Assembly: GCA_022315425.1 (NCBI GenBank) | Contig: JAIUPT010000020.1 | Location: forward strand, 1,054,001 to 1,118,000 | From: Pseudevernia furfuracea | Lineage: Eukaryota; Ascomycota; Lecanoromycetes; Lecanorales; Parmeliaceae | DNA length: 64,000 nucleotides | Direction: 5' to 3' | Shown: piece by piece, positions 33,254 to 43,862 of the stretch | Layout of the letters: each line of letters begins with the position of its first letter | How positions within the stretch are numbered: position 1 is the first letter of the stretch | The notes under the pieces: generated by a model | What the model saw: only the letters and a program-made list of their open reading frames with translations | Database searches by the model: none | Told to the model about the DNA's origin: nothing | Position numbers and translations under genes: made by a program

Positions 33254-35524
33254 TTAAGGCGTATTGTGCGCAACTTGCAAATCATAGAGTGAATGATTCA
33301 AATTATCACTTTCCGGTTCAATGAACTGGACCATCTTCCACAGCGTCTTCACGGCCAACATCTCCGTCTTGCCAAACGGGTCAACCTTTGTTCCCCGCAC
33401 GAAAGGAACCTGCCTGAGCTGGAGGTTGGATTCACCGTCAGCAGGAGTCTTCCCATTGGCGCCAAAGGCAATGACTGCTAGCAGAGAACGGTGACCCAGG
33501 CCCCAGCCCTGCTCGTTGGAATGGGCGTCGCTGGCTTCGAATATCTGTTGCGCTAGTCGTTGCAGAGCATGCTCATAGAGGTCATACCATTCCTGCTTCA
33601 GCTTGTAGTTACGGCTGATGAAGGAGCTCCGAGTGGTTGGCCAGGAGTGGAAATTTAATGTAGTGACTACTCAGGTGTTGGAGTCAGCATTGCTTCTTCG
33701 AGGCAAGAAAGCTGAGTTATGAGACAGGTGCAGGAGTAGAAGGAAGAGTAAAAGGAGGACTGTGCTCTCGGACTATGTCTCGCTACTCAGGTTCTGGTAC
33801 AAAAGGATGAAGAATGGCTCCGAAATACGTACGAAAGCGTAGTTTCCTCAAGCACCGCTGGTTCCTTATGTCAGTTTTGGCACTGCAACAGATTGCCAGC
33901 ATGGCTTACCAGAGCTTGCTTGAACTCTACACTTGGACGAGCATCCGAAACAGATGTAGTAGGAAATGTAATCGAAAGCTGGCGCAGCTCTGTGCACGCG
34001 GTGCAAATCTCATCCAATTGATCGTTCTCGTAGCTCATCGGATTTGACGATGCCGTTCGGCTTCGAATTCCTAGGATTTGCAAGGTCTTCCCATGATGCG
34101 CTATCGCCGTGGGGTTGGGTAATTCACCGAAATTCTTGATATCCACATGCAAAATCTCCAATCCGCTGAGGGCTTCAAGTAGTCCGTCGAAGGCCTCAAG
34201 GGTATGTGTCTCGGTCTCTTCGCCATGGAACCAACGGATCTTCTTCAACTTGGTAGGGCGTAGATGTGGTTTGCTCATCTGGGCGAATATAGTGTCTGCA
34301 CCCCGGCATGCCCCAATGTAAAAGGTTTCCAAGGCGCTGAAATTGATGAACTTCATGTAAGTGTCGGCGGCATACCGCAGGTCGATGTTATCTATGATGA
34401 GTTTCTTGAGAATCATTGGAGTGCAAGTCTCGAAAGGCATCATATGGCTGAAGACCGTCCTGGTGAGGAGACCTGGGCGGGTGCTTGAGTCTTCTAGATC
34501 ATCGGGAATTACCCCATTGTAAGCAAAACCAGAAGTAAGCTGTAGCTCGTCAAACTTTGTCTGGGTCTCCAAAACTTTTTGACAGGCCTTTAACCGATCG
34601 ATAGTGTCAGGGTAGAAATGCAAGCTCGTAGCTCCTTCCAGGTTTGTGAGGAGGCCGGGGTTCTTTTCGAGCTCCGCTGATTATAATTCAGAGTCAGTGT
34701 TGCCTGTTTGAGGGGTATGTAAAGCCTTGGAACATGTCAAGAGAGTCAAGAGGCTCAGGACTCAATCCGAAAGAGGCAATGTGAACTCGAAACATACGTA
34801 CGCATGAAGTTTCGATCGACTGAAAGAATCTCGACTGCCTTCAGCCGCTTTTGCTTCTTCATCAGTAGTACCCAATTATCCATTGAAAAAGGCTCCCAAG
34901 TTTGCCAACTGTATAGACTGTTAGCTTGATGAAGACGGGAAGACACGGGCCTAATCCAAGCCATTCAGGCAGCGAGATGGCTTCTCTATAATACATGTTT
35001 CGAAGGGGGCTCTAGAAAGCGGAAGAGCACCCACGAGAATGTCTCAAGAATGTCATTCGGCAGAAAATCCAGAAGCAGCCTAATGGTAAATTGAGCCTGT
35101 CTCCCAGCGCCCTCAATTTCCTCCGTCTGCACCTCTCCTTCATCTTCAGAAGAATCATCCGAGTTCAATTGGAAGTCCAGAGGCACAATTTGCGTCTTCT
35201 CAAGCTGCAGGTAGACTTTCCTGATATACTGAATGCCCGGATTTGTTCGGCTCAGTAGACCGGAGACTCTGATGTCTTTGTGGCCGCCAATGAAAAGCAG
35301 TACTTTTCGATATAGCGGTGGGGTAGCGATATCTCGTAGTTGCTTACTTGTTAGACATAGTGATTTGAGATCTTGCGGTCGTGAGATCTGCAAGTACATT
35401 ATGAGTGTTGATCTATTTGATAGTTCAGAAGATAGCTGCAGGCGAGACTTCTTACGTAGCCGAGAATAATGTTCTTCTTGATGTCGAGCGGGACATTATT
35501 GAAGTGAAGGGGCTTGGAGACCAT
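33254..35524 (-). CDS. F-box/LRR-type fungal protein, 6 exons
   Basis: Predicted 577 aa. Exons in coding order: 35456-35524, 35035-35387, 34802-34908, 34677-side exon 33910-34676, 33833-33857 and 33254-33666; all phases agree. The N-terminus is an F-box-like segment, HFNNVPLDIKKNIILGY joined to ISRPQDLKSLCLTSKQLRD. The middle has FSWQTWEPFSMDNWVLLMKK and a Leu-rich repeat region (LEILHVDIKNFGEL, LQILGIRSRTAS). The C-terminus, largely missed by simple frame searches, reads LTTLNFHSWPTTRSSF, YDLYEHALQRLAQQIFEASD, LLAVIAFGANG and FVRGTKVDPFGKTEM, all typical of this fungal family. Exon 5 is only 25 bases. F-box proteins select targets for SCF ubiquitin ligases; the target here is unknown. Two introns (33667-33832 and 34677-34801) belong to the repeated intron family. 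Confidence 0.82.
33667..33832 (-). repeat. Introner-like intron 1 (F-box gene, intron 5)
   Basis: In the coding direction it begins GTACGTATTTCGGAGCC and ends AGAAGCAATGCTGACTCCA followed by ...GAGTAG. It shares the start block with other members and AGCAATGCTGACTCCA with the short member at 46010. Also contains GAGACATAGTCC. Confidence 0.6.
34677..34801 (-). repeat. Introner-like intron 2 (F-box gene, intron 3)
   Basis: Begins GTACGTATGTTTCGAG, contains TTGACATGTTCC, and ends GGCAACACTGACTCTGAATT followed by ATAATCAG. Both end blocks match other members. Confidence 0.65.
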
Positions 35525-36052
35525 CTTTATTCAAAGGAAATAATGCAGGAAGATGACGCTGTGTGCAAAATGCTCGAATGTGTGGACGGAGCAGTTTGTG
35601 TAACACGATGAAGATCCCCTCCTGGAACAACGCCCCAATTCTAATTGATGGGAAAAAACAGCAGACTAAGACTCGAGTTATATTTCCGATTGAAACGTCA
35701 TATTCCAGGCACAGTGTGAGGCAGGTAAAATGATTGTTCGCTGATGTCGAAAGATAAATAGGAAGAAAAAAAGGGCAGGATGCAGCGACTACTCTAGCCG
35801 ATGTTTGGGCCGGTGAGGCTGAAGTCACCAGCTTTCCGCAGCCTCACGTCTCTCACGCAATTATTGGACCTGAGCACCGATTTATTCGCTACAAAATAGT
35901 ATATAGACTTTAATGTACCAAACTGAAAGACAGCACATAAGATACACATCATTCAAAGCGCTCTACCTTATCAATGTCGAGCCTTTGCTTCCTCCAACAC
36001 CAATGCTAATCTCAAACATGCCCACCGACCCTTTTCATACATCACATATCAA
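35525..36052. other. Intergenic, F-box promoter side
   Basis: About 530 bp between the F-box start and the VAC14 stop codon. Nothing recognised. Confidence 0.4.
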
Positions 36053-39000
36053 TCACTTCTTGCCTTTCCTTCCGGCGACTCCACCAGCAAACCTCCCGAG
36101 GTTCCCCAGACTCGACTTTGGCTTGTGCAAAGGACCACTGGGAGGTTGAGGTCTCGGCGAAGCGCTTCCTGCACTAGACGGTCTTAACGCCTGCTTTGGC
36201 ACATCTGGCAGTGTTTTATCCTTAATTTCGACAACGGTAGCATTAGGAGTGGATGTCCCATCCTCGACCTGGTTCTGCGGTCGATGCGCTCTTCTAGCCT
36301 TCTCCTGCACGCTTTTAAACTTCTCAAGCAACTCAGTCCACTTGATGGCGGCTTCTTCTCTAGGCTTGAGTCTATTTGGGCGGTCGAAAGTTGCACCAGG
36401 CGTTTGAGGAGTGCTACCGAACTTAGCCTCGGTGCTCTTCTGTCGGACATGAGATACGTACGTGCGCGGCGCGATGTGAAGGTAGCCTATAGCGCTGACA
36501 CTATTCAAGCGATTTTTCAGCGCTGCGAATGCAGAAGATTGAGGGAGTAGCATAAGTAGCCCGTAGAGACACTTGTACAGATGCGGGTACCTTTCTGGCT
36601 CTAGTAGCTGCAGCCGAAGGTCTCGTCTCAAGTTAGCGACGTCCACCCAATCCTCCAAGTCATGAACATACATGTAAAGACAGGCGACTCGAGGAGCTGC
36701 ACCAACTTGTCGATCTGGATAAGCATATTGACGGTCATCTCCAACTCCGCACTGTTTACGTTAGCTTTAACTGGGCGCCAGAGGATCATAACGGCCTACA
36801 AGATCTGGAGTAAATTGTACGCCTGCTCATACGCTTGTGCAAGTAGACATAGCGAAAAAGTCGCGACCGCATTGTGGCACCAAGACCTGAATAGAGCGAC
36901 GAAGAAGACTTGCCCTTCCTTCGTCTCAAGATTCCGCAACCTCTTCCGTAGCTCGGCCAGCTCTGGGGCCGTAATAAGGTTATTGTTGAGATTCTGAACC
37001 ATGATACTTGCAAACTCGACGTCCTCATCCTTTTCTAAACAGTCGGCCAAAGTCCGATATATCCTTTCTGCACTCAAGCTTACGCATAATTGCCGAATTA
37101 TCAGGTTGCCTCTTGTCTCCAGAAGTCTCCTGTCAGTGCAGAAAAGCTGCAGAAGGTTGACCATGAAAGATGTGAAGTAGCCATCTTCGCTATTCTTTGA
37201 TATCTGAGAGAGCAATTGTAGGTCGCGGGTGACAACGGCTTCTGCAGGGTCTGACAACGTCTTTAGGAGAGCAGGAAACGTGCCATCATTGGTCGCGAGA
37301 ACCTTACGGGGAGCCCTCCGATGCAGCATGATCAGCCAACCCAAAGCAGCAACCCTAGTGGCTTCGTGTTCGTTCAGGAAATGCAATGTAAGAGCACCAA
37401 CAGTGGCTGTATAGTCAAGGTCGGTAACCGGTCTTGGTGGTGGAGGTGACGCAGATGACGGAGGCGTTGGCACTGGTGCCTCTTCATCCTTTTTGGCCTC
37501 AGCTTCTCCTTCAACCCCCTGTGGTAGTTTCGGCGTCGGTGTCGAAGCGCGCCTCGTTTTATTGTCGGCCTCTTTAGCGGCTTCTTTTATGGTGGTTGTT
37601 GGGTCCTTTAAAACGCCAGTGGGAATACGAGATGGAGGTGGTGGCCGAGCCTCTTCAGGGATTTTCTCATCAGGTAACGACGCAATATGATCCATCAAGG
37701 AATTGTTCACTCGATTGGCGGCTTGTCGCACGAGGTCCGCACCACTCGCCATTGCAGGTAGAACCTGTGAAAGAAGTCGAGGAACAAATGCAAGGATGTC
37801 CTCTGGATTTATCTCGAAAAAGCTGTCGATCCAGCGTAGAGCGGTAAGCTGTATTTCTTCCTCTTCATTCAAGAATTAGTTGGGCGGTAGTTGGAAAACA
37901 GTGAGCTTCATACCTGATGAAGAGTCAAGAAAAGCTACGAGAATCTCTAATATTTTTGAATGATTAACCTGGACATCTTGCCCGGGCACCCAGTCGCCAT
38001 CTTCGTGACCAATCTTCTCGTCGTGGCCTCCCCCAAAGTCACCGTCCACGATATCCGACTTCTCATTCAGTGTACTCCTGTCAGTACGTATACTAGCACT
38101 ATCACTTGAGTTGGATTGTTTTGCCTGGTCATCGCTGTTTCCCTTGCGGCTTTCTGCTATTCCTCGTTTGATTCTAGCGATCTTCTTTATTTCGGTCAGA
38201 AACCTCTCGAGCGTCCCTTGTGTTGCAACATGTACATCTCTGTTGGGGTCGCTGAGGAACTTGAATAAGCCTCCTAGAAACGCCGGTAGATAATGGACAA
38301 GTTCCAGATCTGGGATGGTATCCAGTAGAGTGACCCATGATACGAGAAAGGTACGAGTGAACGGATTGATCACATGAATGCGCTCTTGTAGCAGTGGTAT
38401 GAATTTGGCGAGTGAGAAGGCCGTAGGAAGGTCAACGGACGAGGACTTGTCGGAATCCTTGCTCGGATGAGGACTTGATACGGCTTCTTCGGGAGATTGT
38501 AAGACAGAGACGTAGGTCGAGGCAGACTCAGAGACAATATCTTTGACCAGTCGATCGAGCAATTCCGCACCATTCTTTACCGACAATTCTGAGTCCGCAG
38601 CAAGCTTTATGAATTTCAATAGGAGCTAGCTTGCAGGTTTGGGTCACAGCCTACCTTGCAAAGGGCATCAAAAACTTCGTTGAAGAATAGTAGTATTTCT
38701 CCTTTGGCAACCTTAGCAATATTGTACATGCTCTCACACGCGTAATATCGGACCCTCGCATCTTGGTCGGTGAAACAAGCTAGGACCGGCGGGACAATCG
38801 ACTTGAGATATCGGGCAACATCGTCCTGTTTTCGCATCAGAAGTGCGCATTGTTGAGCGGAGCAAGGCTGGACGTACGGAGCCCAGTGCGATTGAAGCTG
38901 CAGCGAGGCCAATCAATCCCCCATTTCTGGCATGCGGCTGATGCACCGCATATGCATAGTCATGGCAGAGCTGGTCAACAATTTTGCCAATTCTCTCGTA

Positions 39001-39158
39001 CTCCTTGTTTGCGCTTGCTTCTCGAACGATCCTCTCTAGGCTGAACGCTCGTAAGCAGTGTGACGTCTAAAAGGTCGCGCGAGGACGGACTCAAGAGCAC
39101 CTTGCTTCCTCTTGTCATAAAGCTTGTCGTTAAGCAAACGCTGTACAGCAGGATCCAT
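36053..39158 (-). CDS. VAC14: VAC14, PI(3,5)P2 kinase-complex scaffold, 7 exons
   Basis: Predicted 934 aa. Exons in coding order: 39091-39158, 38878-39040, 38655-38825, 37914-38604, 36800-37862, 36672-36751 and 36053-36621; all phases agree and introns are 48-52 bp. Conserved stretches include the start MDPAVQRLLNDKLYDKRKQGAL, HEAT-like repeats (VPPVLACFTDQDARVRYYACE, LAADSELSVKNGAELLDRL, PDLELVHYLPAFLGGLFKFLSDPNRDVH, each quoted in part), IQLTALRWIDSFFEI and the C-terminal Fab1-binding region YLRLQLLEPERYPHLYKCLY with LLPQSSAFAALKNRLNSVS. Vac14 holds Fab1 kinase and Fig4 phosphatase together on the vacuole membrane and controls vacuole size. Inside is a Pro/Ser/Thr-rich linker near residue 480. 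The last 130 residues are unstructured and basic at the end. Confidence 0.93.
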
Positions 39159-39727
39159 TGCACGAAAAGAGCCAGCTATCGAAGCATCGTTGAGTGCGTT
39201 GGAGAGTACAAATCGCTACTGGCTCAGAAGCCTGGTGTTCGCACGAAAATATTGGGATACCAACATGTAAAGAGTACAAGCACGTTATTCAGCCATGAGA
39301 ATGCAGTGCAATCCACAAGCTAGCCCACAGTCACACGGCTCGAAAAGAGTTGGAAAAAACAAAATATGGTGATACAAAACATCACCAACGTAAACAAATA
39401 GGGCAGCAACCCTATCTAATCCCCTCGGCCCCGAGGGCCCAGAAAATCTAGGCGCCTACAGAATGATCTACGCGGTGAAGTTGAGGTGTTTCAATTTGCA
39501 CAGGAAACAAAAAAGTCCGTTGTGAGTAATTGTTACCAGGTCTTTAGGTAAATTAGTTAGATGATGGATAGCCTCCTTGAGATTGCAACCTTTTGTTACG
39601 CCCATCAGTGCCCTTTAAGCTCTTCCAGGGCGAGCATGGCTCACTCGAACCTCCATGCCTAGTAGCTTCGACAGCAGAATGAGCCTACGTGCTACGGTGC
39701 TAATCACATCATCCATCTTTGATCCCT
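39159..39727. other. Intergenic, VAC14 promoter side
   Basis: About 570 bp, nothing recognised apart from the expected promoter of VAC14 at the left end. Confidence 0.4.
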
Positions 39728-40800
39728 TCACTTTTTGGACGTCCTGGACATATGATCCCCATGTTCATGATCCTTCCCACATCCAAAACTAGGACCGCCA
39801 TAATGTTTGGACCTCACACTTGCTCCTGATCTTCTCGTACTCACTTGACTCACACTCTCCCTCGGAGACAACGAGCATTTACCCGCTCTGCTTTCTTGTC
39901 TCTCCTCCGTTACCGAGCCAGTCACACGACTGTGGGGCAAAGGCACATCTTTCGCGGATCTCACTTCCGTGATCGGTATGTAGTCTGACTGCCGAGCCGT
40001 CTTTCCGTAGGAAGACGTATGCGAAGCTCTCGAATTCTCGGAGTCAAGTATCGAGATCTTAGTGACGTTCGGAGGGCTGGTCACACTATCGACATGGCTT
40101 CGAGTAACTGAGCGGGAGGAATGGTGCGAATGCTCTGATCGCGGAGTCGAATTTTCAATATATGGGTGCGGCAGCGGGGGCGCTGCAATTGCATGATGAC
40201 TGGATTTGCTGCTGACCCGAGAGTATTCGCGAATGTGACTGTCGTTGTCTGGTTGAACTAGCTCGTAGATGACTGGTGCCTCAACGGTCCTATAGGCGAC
40301 TTTCTTTTGCTGTTCAACAAGAGGGGCTTCGGTCTGGCTTTTGGTCATGGCTGAATTACAAATCCGCAGTCAGTATTACCTATTCGAGGGGGCTTTAGGA
40401 GCATGAAACATGTCCCGACAGTCAGACTCCCAGGACATGTCTCAAGACTCAGAAATTTGGTTCGGAAGAGGTAACAAGGATTCCGAAAATACGTGCCATA
40501 GGCTACAACAGCCCCTGCTGTAGCTCCTAGAATGGTGCCAATGACTGCTTTGGTACTGATCTCGTCTTTTTGCTCAGGCCTGACGCGAGTGACGACCACC
40601 GCTGGTGTCGCAATAATTTGATTGACGACCACCCTGGGAGGCTCTCGCTCTACATGCCGAGCTTCGGGGTGTGGTGCTTGGGACGTCGATTTTGGAGCTT
40701 CGTCAGCTGTGCTGGCTGCCACGTCCTCTGTCCATGCTAAGACCCGGTCTTTTTCCGAAACGTATGTTCCGTCCTTTCCGTTTGACTTATCTTCATACAT
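39728..40800 (-). CDS. Fungal 308-aa protein with Gly-rich membrane segment, 2 exons
   Basis: Exons 40497-40800 and 39728-40350. The only junction that keeps the frame uses a GC donor (GCACGT) and an AG acceptor (AATTCAG). It rebuilds VIGTILGATAGAVVAYAMTK, a glycine-zipper-like hydrophobic segment at about residues 84-104 that I recognise from small fungal membrane-associated proteins of unknown role. The N-terminal part is acidic to neutral (MYEDKSNGKDGTYVSEKDR). The C-terminal 200 residues are rich in Ser, Arg and His with short repeats such as HHSSRSVTRSH. The first in-frame ATG was taken as start; the open frame continues upstream without ATG. No function is proposed. The intron belongs to the repeated intron family. 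Confidence 0.65.
40351..40496 (-). repeat. Introner-like intron 3 with GC-AG ends
   Basis: Begins GCACGTATTTTCGGAATCC, contains GAGACATGTCC and CTCCTAAAG, and ends GGTAATACTGACTGCGGATT then TGTAATTCAG. It differs from the family start block GTACGTATTTTCGG at the second base, turning a GT donor into GC. Confidence 0.65.
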
Positions 40801-42135
40801 GACTCTGCTGAAGTCGTTGACGGCTTGAGTCGAGAACAAAGTATTCTGTATTGTCCCTGATGTGAAGCTCAATTCGAGAAGACCACCTTTGAGTCTCGAG
40901 TCTTGAGTCTTGAGTCTTGAGTTTCTAGGCTTAAAACTTGAGGCTGGGTTTTGAGACGGCAGAGAGACTGAGGATACTGGGACGAGGGCTTTTAAAGCTT
41001 CGCCTCTCGCTTGAACGACGATTATTGAGCTTATTCTGTCCAACCCTGGTGATATTAGGTCTTCAGGATGGGATGTGTTCTAGTATGGGTTAGGCTTCAC
41101 TATCCTTGGAAGAAGCCGGCAGGATGTTAGAAAATGTGAGGTGTTCAACCCGAGATACAAGTGGCTTATGCGGGTTGTTTGTCAGATTTGAGAAGAAAAA
41201 ATGTCAATCCGTCGTAGGCATTTAATCGTGACAAATGAACTCCATTGCATCTTCCATCGATCAGGAGCCTGTCGATCTCCTCTTTCTGATGTACAAGTCT
41301 CCATCTGTCGAAAGCCTAAGACGGAAGGTACTAAAAATACAATTTCAATACCTGAGCGCTGCCCAAGCCATCTTAATTCGCGCCGTGCAACTCGAGCGAG
41401 GCGTAGGTGCCTAAGCGCTACATCATGGGGAGCCACGTAGAGAATATGCAACTAAATTCGTGGGATGAAACGGAAGCCTCCGGCGTCAGAGGTCATACCA
41501 ATAAGAAGCCGCTAGGCATAACAATGGTCAAATTTGCTTGCTTATAAATTAGTTAAGGAAGCCTATGAACACATTAGCAATTGATAAGGGCAGAATTCGA
41601 GACCGGCCAGGCACGGAGTGATTCTTGTCCCATGCGAAGTCTTGTACTTGTTTGGTTTTCATCTTAGATTTCAGCACATGCTGCAGGCATAAGCGAGAAA
41701 GTGAATGTTTGTTTTACTTGGTGAGCGTAGCTTGAGTAGTCGGTCCAGCGTGTAATCTCTGACCATTAGTTGCTATGAATGGCAACAAGCAGGGCTTGTG
41801 CGAGAGATCTCGGGATACAATCGCCATGCATGAACGTGAAAGAAAATGTGCAGCAAGTTGAAGTGCTGCACGAGCGCAAAGGCGCCTTGAGCCTGTTGAA
41901 CCCGATGTTCTTGTTGCAAAAACAAAGCCAGTCCAATAGTCTCAATGCAACAATGTGACGATCCACGAGTGAGCTTTGATGTTGGTATCGCAGCTTTCAT
42001 GAATGCCACACAATGAACCTTTCTTTCCGTCATGAGCTTTGCCAACCAAAAGCCTTTGGTGCTGCCCGCAGAACCAACGAGAGCCGTCGCAGAATCTTCG
42101 CTGGCGCGCGGGGGGGGCAATACTTACCTTGATAG
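40801..42135. other. Intergenic, no gene recognised
   Basis: About 1.3 kb. A 7-bp repeat GAGTCTT/GAGTCTC recurs about four times at 40893-40920. The 41760-42120 part has open frames on the minus strand without motifs. Confidence 0.4.
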
Positions 42136-42982
42136 CTAGACGATGTCCCAGACGTCTTCGACAGCATTGCAAAACTTGCCGCATGCTACGCTGGCGCTCA
42201 AGCTGTAGTTGCTGATGCTGATAGCGTCATCCTTGCACGTGTCTGCAAAATCGTCCTTGCCTTTAGCCATGGCGCCGACGAAGACGCAAACGCTCTGTTT
42301 GGGACCTAAATCTCCGATGTAGTCTTTGACCCGGACGACTTCAGCATCGTAACTGAGGGTGACCTTTCGGCAGTTGGGCGGAAGATGGTCCGTGATGGGA
42401 TTCTTGATGACTTTGAGTAGCTTCTCTTGTGAGTTGGTAGAGCGAATGGAGAGCCGATGTAAAAGTTGTACCATGAGACCGGCAAAGCGTTTGAAGGTAC
42501 GAGGGATTCGAACCGTGGGGCTGACTTCAATGAGGACACCTTTTGCAGTGTGGATGTAAATCTGTAATCTTCCGGCCTTGTTCACTGGTGAATCAAGTAA
42601 TGTAAGGAGGCACTAGGGGCGACTCAGTATCAACCAGACGGATGTTGAATGCGTTCTGGCAGATGAAGCAAACCTGATGCGTGATATCCGGCCGTGCGTC
42701 GCTTATATCTCGGTTCATTTTTCGCATGACTCCGATATGCTCGTCGCTGTTTAGAAGGGAATATTTCTCGTCTCGTATATTGCCTCCCCGTCCAGCATGT
42801 GATGCTTTGTATGTCTCTAGACTCGCATTGGACAGGACGACCACGAGTCTTTGTGTGTCTTTATCATTGGCGGCGATTGGGACGTGCTGCTCCGCGACAA
42901 GCTGAGGAAGTGCGGGTGGTGGACATGACTGCGTTCCTAGACAGCGCATGGTGAGCCGAGGACCCTCGTCATGGTTTTCCAT
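42136..42982 (-). CDS. EMG1: EMG1/NEP1, 18S rRNA pseudouridine N1-methyltransferase, 2 exons
   Basis: Predicted 261 aa from exons 42674-42982 and 42136-42612; the 61-bp intron GTTTGC...CCTAG is phase 0. Splicing rebuilds [21 protein letters not shown]. Other family blocks are [97 protein letters not shown] and [20 protein letters not shown]. The last two form the knotted SAM-binding SPOUT fold. The enzyme methylates N1 of a conserved pseudouridine in 18S rRNA and is needed for 40S assembly in the nucleolus. Length is normal for the family. Without splicing neither half would be complete. Confidence 0.95.
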
Positions 42983-43862
42983 GCAGCAATTGGCAAGTAT
43001 TATAGCAGCTTACTTGGTCTCTTTCTTGACTTCTCTTCGGGAGCCATGTCTCTGGTCGGATCGGAGGATGAAGAATTTTGCGTAAATTTTTGTAAATTGT
43101 AATAGAAGGCAAGATTATGGAATTTACACACGAGAGATGAATGGAAAGAGGAGGAGGAGGGTTAATAAGACTTTTGATATTTAAGTTACATAGAGTAGGT
43201 AGGATCATACAGAGTGTGGGCTGTGTAGCATAAGGTAGTAGCAAGGTAGTATTGTTGGCACTTTCTGGATGCAGGGCAGGATTGAAGGATGTTCCATTAT
43301 GTACCTTATTAGAGCCTTAGAATCATTTATTACCTATTATTGTGGGCGTGGGGCCCAAACGCCGAAGCCCAAGCCGAAGCCGAAGGTGGGGAAGTTCAGG
43401 GTTTTTGGTTGAGCCGGCTACCTAGCTATCTCAGCTCGCTCGCTCAGGACTCAGGGTCTCTCAGGTAGCACTCACTCTAGCCTACCTTAGGCAAGGGTAC
43501 TAGGCCTAATCCTACCATTGACCGATGAAATCCGCAATCCCCACACATTAAAGTAACTTACTCTATAACAAGTATATTATTATTAATGTGAATTATTATC
43601 TGGTGGTGTGGTGGTGTGCGTGGGGAGATTCAATACTAAAATTCTAGACTCCTCATTCATGATAGAGTCGGGACGATGCCAGTAGTAAGGTCCTTTGATG
43701 CCCTTTTACTCAAGCTGCTATGCTAGGTCCCTCATTTGACCGGCGAGAGTAAGGTACTTTAGAGTATGCTCTCGACAACCATCAAAATCCCGAACCATGC
43801 TCAATGTCACAGAGATTCAAAAACTACATCTCACACACCGGATTTGATTGTAGTTCAACATA
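42983..43862. other. Intergenic, EMG1 promoter side
   Basis: About 880 bp. AT-rich near 43560-43600. A short GCCGAAGCC-type repeat lies at about 43361-43385. Nothing coding recognised. Confidence 0.4.

Noticed and set aside
33254..34676. F-box gene at 33-35 kb as a pseudogene truncated at its fourth exon
   Set aside because: A 25-base exon and a 413-base last exon restore an open frame with the conserved family C-terminus.
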